Source of the DNA: an uncultured Bacteroidota bacterium
Lineage (GTDB): Bacteria > Bacteroidota > Bacteroidia > Chitinophagales > Chitinophagaceae
DNA length: 18,838 nt
Assembly: GCA_937928385.1 (NCBI GenBank)
Contig: CALEZD010000050.1
Location: forward strand, 1-18,838
Direction: 5' to 3'
In this document: one piece after another, positions 15,384-18,838 of the stretch
How positions within the stretch are numbered: the stretch's first letter is position 1
Layout: each line of letters opens with the position of its first letter
Notes under the pieces: model-generated
Databases searched by the model: none
Told to the model about the DNA's origin: nothing
Seen by the model: the letters and a program-made list of their open reading frames with translations, nothing else
Made by a program: the position numbers and the translations under genes

Positions 15384-15407
15384 AATTCGTATTTTGCATA
15401 ACGAATT
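15384..15407. promoter_or_regulatory. Palindromic operator candidate over the dehydrogenase promoter
   Basis: AATTCGT (15384-15390) and its exact complement ACGAATT (15401-15407) flank a 10-nt spacer. With one bulged base the arms extend inward by TAT/ATA. The spacer carries TATTTTGC, close to a -7 element, and ends 17 nt before the ATG at 15418. A dimeric repressor bound here would block RNA polymerase. Confidence 0.5.
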
Positions 15408-15417
15408 CACAACAGTT

Positions 15418-16266
15418 ATGATAGCATTTTTAGGAACAGGATTATTGGGCGGCAATTTCACACGCGCATTATTAGCCAAAGGTGAGCAGGTGCAGGTATG
15501 GAACCGCACCGCAGACAAAGCAAAAGCTTTGGAAGAATACGGGGCGATAGTAGCGGACAGTGCCGCCGAAGCGGTAAAGGGGGCAACGCGGGTACATATA
15601 GTAGTGTCAGACGATGCAGCGGTGGACGAGGTATTAGCCAAAGTAGAACCGGGTCTGGAACCGGGCACCATAATCATAGACCATACCACTACTACTGTGG
15701 AAGGGGCTATCAAACGTACGGAACAATGGAAGGCCAAAGGATATACCTATGTGCATGTACCTGTGTTTATGGGGCCGGCTAATGCACTGGATGGTACAGG
15801 CTATATGCTGATATCGGGCGACCAGGCTGTAGTGCAGCGCGTAATGCCCTGGCTGGAAACCATGACAGGCCAGGTGCTGAACTATGGCGATACCACAGGT
15901 AAGGCTGCTGGCGTAAAACTCATCGGCAATTTGTTTCTGCTGGCGTTGACGGGCGGTATATCCGACATGTTGGCGCTGGGTAGTGCGGTAGGTGTTACCG
16001 GGCAGGATATAGCAACCCTGTTTGACGCATGGAACCCCGGGGCATCTACACCCGCCAGGCTGCACCGTGTATTGAAAAATAATTTCGACCATCCGTCGTG
16101 GGAACTGCAGATGGCACGTAAAGATGCCCGCCTGATGATACAGGAAGCGGCGCGTGGTGGCAAAACAATTCCTGCTACGGAGGCCATAGCCAAACAGATG
16201 GATGAATGGATAGAAAAGGGTTATGCTAAGAAGGACTGGATGATAGTGGCATCGGGGAGTTTGTAG
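15418..16266 (+). CDS. NAD(P)-dependent beta-hydroxyacid dehydrogenase family protein
   Basis: A 282-residue oxidoreductase of the 3-hydroxyisobutyrate / 6-phosphogluconate dehydrogenase superfamily. The Rossmann loop is GTGLLG (6-11). VWNRT (27-31) ends the second strand with Asn-Arg, which favours NADP over NAD. IIDHTTTT (86-93) and FMGPANALDGTGYMLISGD (117-135) match the substrate-binding segments, and GVKLIGN (165-171) supplies the catalytic Lys167. The all-helical C-terminal domain is complete. The variant GP instead of the usual GG at the substrate loop and the NR motif resemble the glyoxylate/succinic semialdehyde reductase-like or imine-reductase-like branches; the substrate is unknown. 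A TTG at 15394 is in frame, but ATG 15418 fits the family. A palindrome covers the promoter region. Confidence 0.85.
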   Translation: MIAFLGTGLLGGNFTRALLAKGEQVQVWNRTADKAKALEEYGAIVADSAAEAVKGATRVHIVVSDDAAVDEVLAKVEPGLEPGTIIIDHTTTTVEGAIKRTEQWKAKGYTYVHVPVFMGPANALDGTGYMLISGDQAVVQRVMPWLETMTGQVLNYGDTTGKAAGVKLIGNLFLLALTGGISDMLALGSAVGVTGQDIATLFDAWNPGASTPARLHRVLKNNFDHPSWELQMARKDARLMIQEAARGGKTIPATEAIAKQMDEWIEKGYAKKDWMIVASGSL

Positions 16267-16300
16267 TAATTGCAGCATAATTCCCTACATTTAATACAGA

Positions 16301-16975
16301 ATGAAACGCCTGCTGAAATACACCCTGATACTACTGGCTTTGCTGGTGATATTTGTAGTATCAGTGGATATGTATGTGACCTACTCTGTGAAAAAGCAGG
16401 TATACAATGATATTAAGACCATAGGCAAACGTAAAGTAGGACTGCTGCTGGGCACGTCGAAATATGTAGCGGGCGGACGTGTCAACCTGTATTATAAATA
16501 CCGCATAGAAGCGGCTTTGGCACTGTACAAAGCGGGCAAGATAGATTTCATACTGGTAAGCGGCGACAACAGGAAGCAGAACTATAATGAACCCTGGACT
16601 ATGAAAAAAGACCTGGAAGCGGCAGGCATACCCGCCGGCAGGATTATTCTTGACTATGCAGGTTTCCGCACTTTAGACAGTATCGTACGCAGTGGCGCTG
16701 TTTTCGATGCGGGTAGTATCATTATCATTTCGCAGCGTTTTCATAACGAGCGGGCTTTGTTCATTGCCAACAGCAAGGGCATTAAAGGCATAGCCTACAA
16801 TGCACAGGACCCACCCCGCCAACTACAGGTAAAAGTAATGATACGCGAAAAACTGGCGCGTGTGAAAATGTTGCTCGACCTGTTGTTTAATAAACAGCCA
16901 CGGTTTTACGGAGATAAGGTGCTGATAGAAGATACAACCGAGCGGATGCAGGATACAGTGATGGCCAGGGAGTAG
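16301..16975 (+). CDS. SanA / DUF218 (YdcF-like) membrane-anchored protein
   Basis: A 224-residue protein with one N-terminal membrane segment (about 7-25) and a DUF218 domain outside the cytoplasm. Motifs are LLLGTSK (48-54), FILVSGDN (83-90), MKKDLEAAGIPAGRI (101-115), FRTLDSIVRS (122-131) and IIIISQRFHNERA (140-152). This is the layout of SanA, linked in E. coli to the envelope barrier against vancomycin, and of ElyC; biochemical activity is not established. It lies 34 nt after the dehydrogenase on the same strand and may be cotranscribed, though no functional tie is known. The last 20 residues are charged and unrelated to the family core. Confidence 0.85.
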   Translation: MKRLLKYTLILLALLVIFVVSVDMYVTYSVKKQVYNDIKTIGKRKVGLLLGTSKYVAGGRVNLYYKYRIEAALALYKAGKIDFILVSGDNRKQNYNEPWTMKKDLEAAGIPAGRIILDYAGFRTLDSIVRSGAVFDAGSIIIISQRFHNERALFIANSKGIKGIAYNAQDPPRQLQVKVMIREKLARVKMLLDLLFNKQPRFYGDKVLIEDTTERMQDTVMARE

Positions 16976-17052
16976 TGGTGTTTGCAAATGAAAACTAATA
17001 AAGTCAGGAATGTAAGCTATAGCCCTGCCGGGTATATCCACGCAACATAAAA

Positions 17053-17085
17053 CACATAAAAGCCCGCCACAAAATGCGGCGGGCT
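17053..17085 (-). terminator. Rho-independent terminator after the secreted-paralogue genes
   Basis: AGCCCGCC (17061-17068) pairs with GGCGGGCT (17078-17085). On the minus strand the stem is followed by TTTTATGTGTTTT, so it ends the three-gene run about 30 nt after its last stop. Read on the plus strand it lacks a T-run, so it can help end the SanA gene only weakly. Confidence 0.75.
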
Positions 17086-17114
17086 ATCGTGCTTATGTAC
17101 CTGGTGAAATGGAT

Positions 17115-17582
17115 TTACATAAATATCTGTGCTGTTGTCGGATTGACCGGAAGCCACTGGATGGTGGTGGCAGTAGAGCATGGCAGGCATAAAGGCGGCG
17201 GACCAACCTCAACTGTCATGGTAGCAGAAGACGGACCTGAACAACCACTGCCGGTTACACTAGCCCCTCCGGGCGAACAAGGCACATTGGGGTCACTCTT
17301 CAACAGGCGGACGCGCGTAAATACTCCCCCGGGGCCTAATGGGTTGAAAAATGCATCGAGCAGCCCCCCTGGCACTGCTGCAGGGTTGGCATAAACGGCC
17401 GACGCACCAGGACCGAAATATATTGCCTGACTTGAGTAATCAGTATTACATGGCCCGGTAGAACCGTGAAATATTAACCATACACCACAACCTGTGGTAT
17501 TGTTGACCTGTAATGTAGTTACCTGGGCTTTGGCAGTAAAGCCAATAGCCACAATCATAATGAACATGATGAATTTTGTCAT
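17115..17582 (-). CDS. Small secreted cysteine-rich protein, paralogue 1
   Basis: I do not recognise the family. The 155-residue precursor has a clear signal peptide (MTKFIMFIMIVAIGFTAKAQ, cleavage after AKA or AKAQ), and the mature part is about 135 residues, rich in Gly, Pro, Ser and Thr. Six cysteines lie at 32, 45, 102, 114, 132 and 135, the last two as LCLPC. It shares with its two neighbours a first strand (TLQVNN..GC.V), HG near 39-40, ANP at 66-68, a FTRVRLL strand, TMTVEVG and a C-terminal IQW strand. There is no T9SS sorting domain and no lipobox. It is the last of three same-strand genes, 38 nt after paralogue 2, and is closed by a terminator. A beta-rich extracytoplasmic fold is inferred. 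Confidence 0.75.
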   Translation of the reverse strand: MTKFIMFIMIVAIGFTAKAQVTTLQVNNTTGCGVWLIFHGSTGPCNTDYSSQAIYFGPGASAVYANPAAVPGGLLDAFFNPLGPGGVFTRVRLLKSDPNVPCSPGGASVTGSGCSGPSSATMTVEVGPPPLCLPCSTATTIQWLPVNPTTAQIFM

Positions 17583-17620
17583 AATTGTTTGATTTTTTAC
17601 TAATTAATATTTTTTGACAT

Positions 17621-18097
17621 TTAATATATTACGACTGTAGCTGTACCAGCGGTAGGCGTATTAGATAACCATTCGACTGTTACCATATTATTCCAGCAGA
17701 GCGGGCCGGGCATAGTAACCTGCATGGTCCACAAACTGCTAGGGCCGGGACCATAACCCAGGGCATAACATTCGGAAACTGTGGCGCCGACACTACCGGG
17801 GCTACATGGGCCCGGAGGTGGTGCCGGATGCCCTGTATAGACTTCGACCATATTGAAAGAATCTAAAATTCCCAACCCAGGAATAACACCTGATGGATTT
17901 GCGTGAGTAATTATCCCTGCCCCTGCAACCGCTGTGCGCAAGCCTGATACAAAATTGGGCGTACAGCCACTATTATCGCCATGCACACGATAGTATATAT
18001 CGTAACTCAATTGATTGTCTATGTAAATAGTATTTACCTGGGCAGAACCTGTAAATGCGGCTAATAATATCGCCACGGAAAGGATTAACTTTTTCAT
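17621..18097 (-). CDS. Small secreted protein, paralogue 2 (two cysteines lost)
   Basis: A 158-residue precursor with signal peptide MKKLILSVAILLAAFTGSAQ. It aligns with both neighbours over its whole length: NTIYIDN at the first strand, HG at 39-40, HANP at 65-68, a MVEVYTGHP strand, PCSPG at 97-101 (as in paralogue 1), TMQVTMPGPLC and VEW near the end. Only four cysteines remain (45, 98, 110, 134). The first family cysteine (position 32) is Tyr and the last (position 135) is Trp, giving LCWN instead of LCxxC. It lies in the middle of the three genes, 38 nt from each neighbour. Its start region is identical to that of paralogue 3 over 28 nt. Function unknown. Confidence 0.75.
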   Translation of the reverse strand: MKKLILSVAILLAAFTGSAQVNTIYIDNQLSYDIYYRVHGDNSGCTPNFVSGLRTAVAGAGIITHANPSGVIPGLGILDSFNMVEVYTGHPAPPPGPCSPGSVGATVSECYALGYGPGPSSLWTMQVTMPGPLCWNNMVTVEWLSNTPTAGTATVVIY

Positions 18098-18110
18098 GAT
18101 CTTCGTTTTT
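18083..18110. repeat. 28-nt direct repeat, copy A (start of paralogue 2)
   Basis: Identical over 28 nt to 18592-18619. It covers the first five codons of paralogue 2, its ATG and 13 nt of leader (minus strand AAAAACGAAGATC before the ATG). Confidence 0.85.
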
Positions 18111-18135
18111 AGAATCGTTTAATAATAAAGTGTAT

Positions 18136-18606
18136 TTATAAAAATGTAAGTGTAACAACGCCTGCCACCACCGACCAGGTGATATTTATATTGGTACAGA
18201 AACCGCACAGGCTGCCACTCTCAACAGCAAAACCCATAACCGATGTGCTTGCACCCGGGATGCAGTCACTCATATCAGCAGTACCCGCTGTGGTACACAT
18301 AAGTGTGGGGTCTCCGTGCAGCACCCTTACCATTGTAAACTTGTCTGTGAGCCCCAGAAGGTTGCCAGACCCATCGTCTAACGGTTGAGGTGAATGTGTA
18401 GGGTCGGCCATAGGCAAACTGCCGAAAGCAGGTATAGGGATATTGTAGGTTTTGTAATCTGCCAGGCAACCCGAACCGTTTGTAGTGCCGTATAATACCA
18501 CCTCTACATCGCAGGACGAATTGTTAATAATGTTTAATGAACTGTATTGTGCCTTTGCAGTGATACATGCTGTCGCCAGCATAATGAACGTGATTAACTT
18601 TTTCAT
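18136..18606 (-). CDS. Small secreted cysteine-rich protein, paralogue 3
   Basis: A 156-residue precursor with signal peptide MKKLITFIMLATACITAKAQ and a mature part of about 136 residues. The six family cysteines are at 32, 47, 104, 115, 134 and 137, the last two as LCGFC. Shared features are the SLNIINNSSCDVEV first strand, a GSGC turn, MADP at 66-69, the strand FTMVRVLHGDP (90-100) and INITW near the C-terminus. There is no sorting domain, lipobox or known enzymatic motif. It is the first gene of the run, so a promoter should lie upstream in 18620-18780. I could not find a consensus TAnnTTTG there. Function unknown; secretion to the periplasm or beyond is inferred from the signal peptide. 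Confidence 0.75.
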   Translation of the reverse strand: MKKLITFIMLATACITAKAQYSSLNIINNSSCDVEVVLYGTTNGSGCLADYKTYNIPIPAFGSLPMADPTHSPQPLDDGSGNLLGLTDKFTMVRVLHGDPTLMCTTAGTADMSDCIPGASTSVMGFAVESGSLCGFCTNINITWSVVAGVVTLTFL

Positions 18607-18619
18607 GATCTTCGTTTTT
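18592..18619. repeat. 28-nt direct repeat, copy B (start of paralogue 3)
   Basis: Second copy, at the start of paralogue 3. Paralogue 1 lacks this leader. The flanking sequences differ at once beyond the repeat. Confidence 0.85.
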
Positions 18620-18838
18620 TTAAATGTGATTTAAATAATAACTACTATAGGGCTTGCGGGTAAGTGATACTGAATCCGGAGTCTATGTGTAATCTCGGCA
18701 CAATATTCCTTACTAAAAAGCTATAATATATAAGTGGGCGTTATTACTAATAAGTGGCGGAAAATCGCATGAAACCGGAATAACAATTACATGGCAGGGT
18801 ATTTCCCATTTTTGAATTTTGACATTCAACCCCAGACC
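18620..18838. other. AT-rich right edge without a recognised gene
   Basis: No coding region is seen in either direction. Two near-identical ATAAGTGG words about 20 nt apart (around 18730-18760) are the only repeat noticed. The region should contain the promoter of the secreted-paralogue run. Confidence 0.5.

Noticed and set aside
17074..17394. 106-codon plus-strand frame under paralogue 1
   Set aside because: It runs through the terminator stem and antisense to a gene with a clear signal peptide and paralogues; low-complexity content.
1..18838. CRISPR array, tRNA genes, insertion sequences, phage or defence genes
   Set aside because: I looked for spaced direct repeats, transposase or integrase motifs and tRNA cloverleafs on both strands and found none apart from the tmRNA.

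Overview
The window looks like a chromosomal segment from a Bacteroidota bacterium, most likely close to Chitinophagaceae/Chitinophagales. The evidence is a type IX secretion (T9SS) style C-terminal sorting domain at the left edge, gldC (a gliding-motility gene confined to this phylum), promoters of the Bacteroidota form TAnnTTTG, starts without Shine-Dalgarno sequences, and a tmRNA tag of the Bacteroidota type (GENNYAMAA). No transposase, integrase, phage gene or CRISPR array is visible.

Left part (1-3716). The tail of a secreted T9SS protein is followed by a two-way terminator and a lone feoA on the minus strand. On the plus strand come ybeY and an RluA-type pseudouridine synthase, 4 nt apart, then a second run: gldC, a GatB/YqeY-domain gene, a CvpA-family membrane gene and a pabA/trpG-type glutamine amidotransferase. 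The last two overlap by 20 nt.

Centre (3713-8914). On the minus strand, birA (biotin ligase without a DNA-binding domain) precedes a large membrane protein with six TPRs that resembles eukaryotic TMTC O-mannosyltransferases. Divergent from birA run rsfS (non-ATG start) and ftsH, closed by a strong terminator. A family 2 glycosyltransferase (plus) and a GT-C/ArnT-like membrane glycosyltransferase (minus) follow as a convergent, AT-richer pair.

Right part (11514-18838). The minus strand carries ssrA (tmRNA), rseP and dxr, then an unknown 83-residue protein. After a 465-nt gap holding a palindromic operator candidate, the plus strand has an NADP-type beta-hydroxyacid dehydrogenase and a SanA/DUF218 membrane protein. 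The window ends with three tandem minus-strand genes for small secreted cysteine-rich paralogues. They are about 155 residues each, separated by exactly 38 nt, and of no family I recognise. They are the most novel content: their cysteine patterns covary in a way that predicts a specific disulfide.

Most of the window is housekeeping (ribosome maturation and rescue, membrane proteolysis, isoprenoid and cofactor synthesis) with cell-envelope and glycosylation genes placed between. All calls come from reading the sequence. No database search or structure prediction was run.
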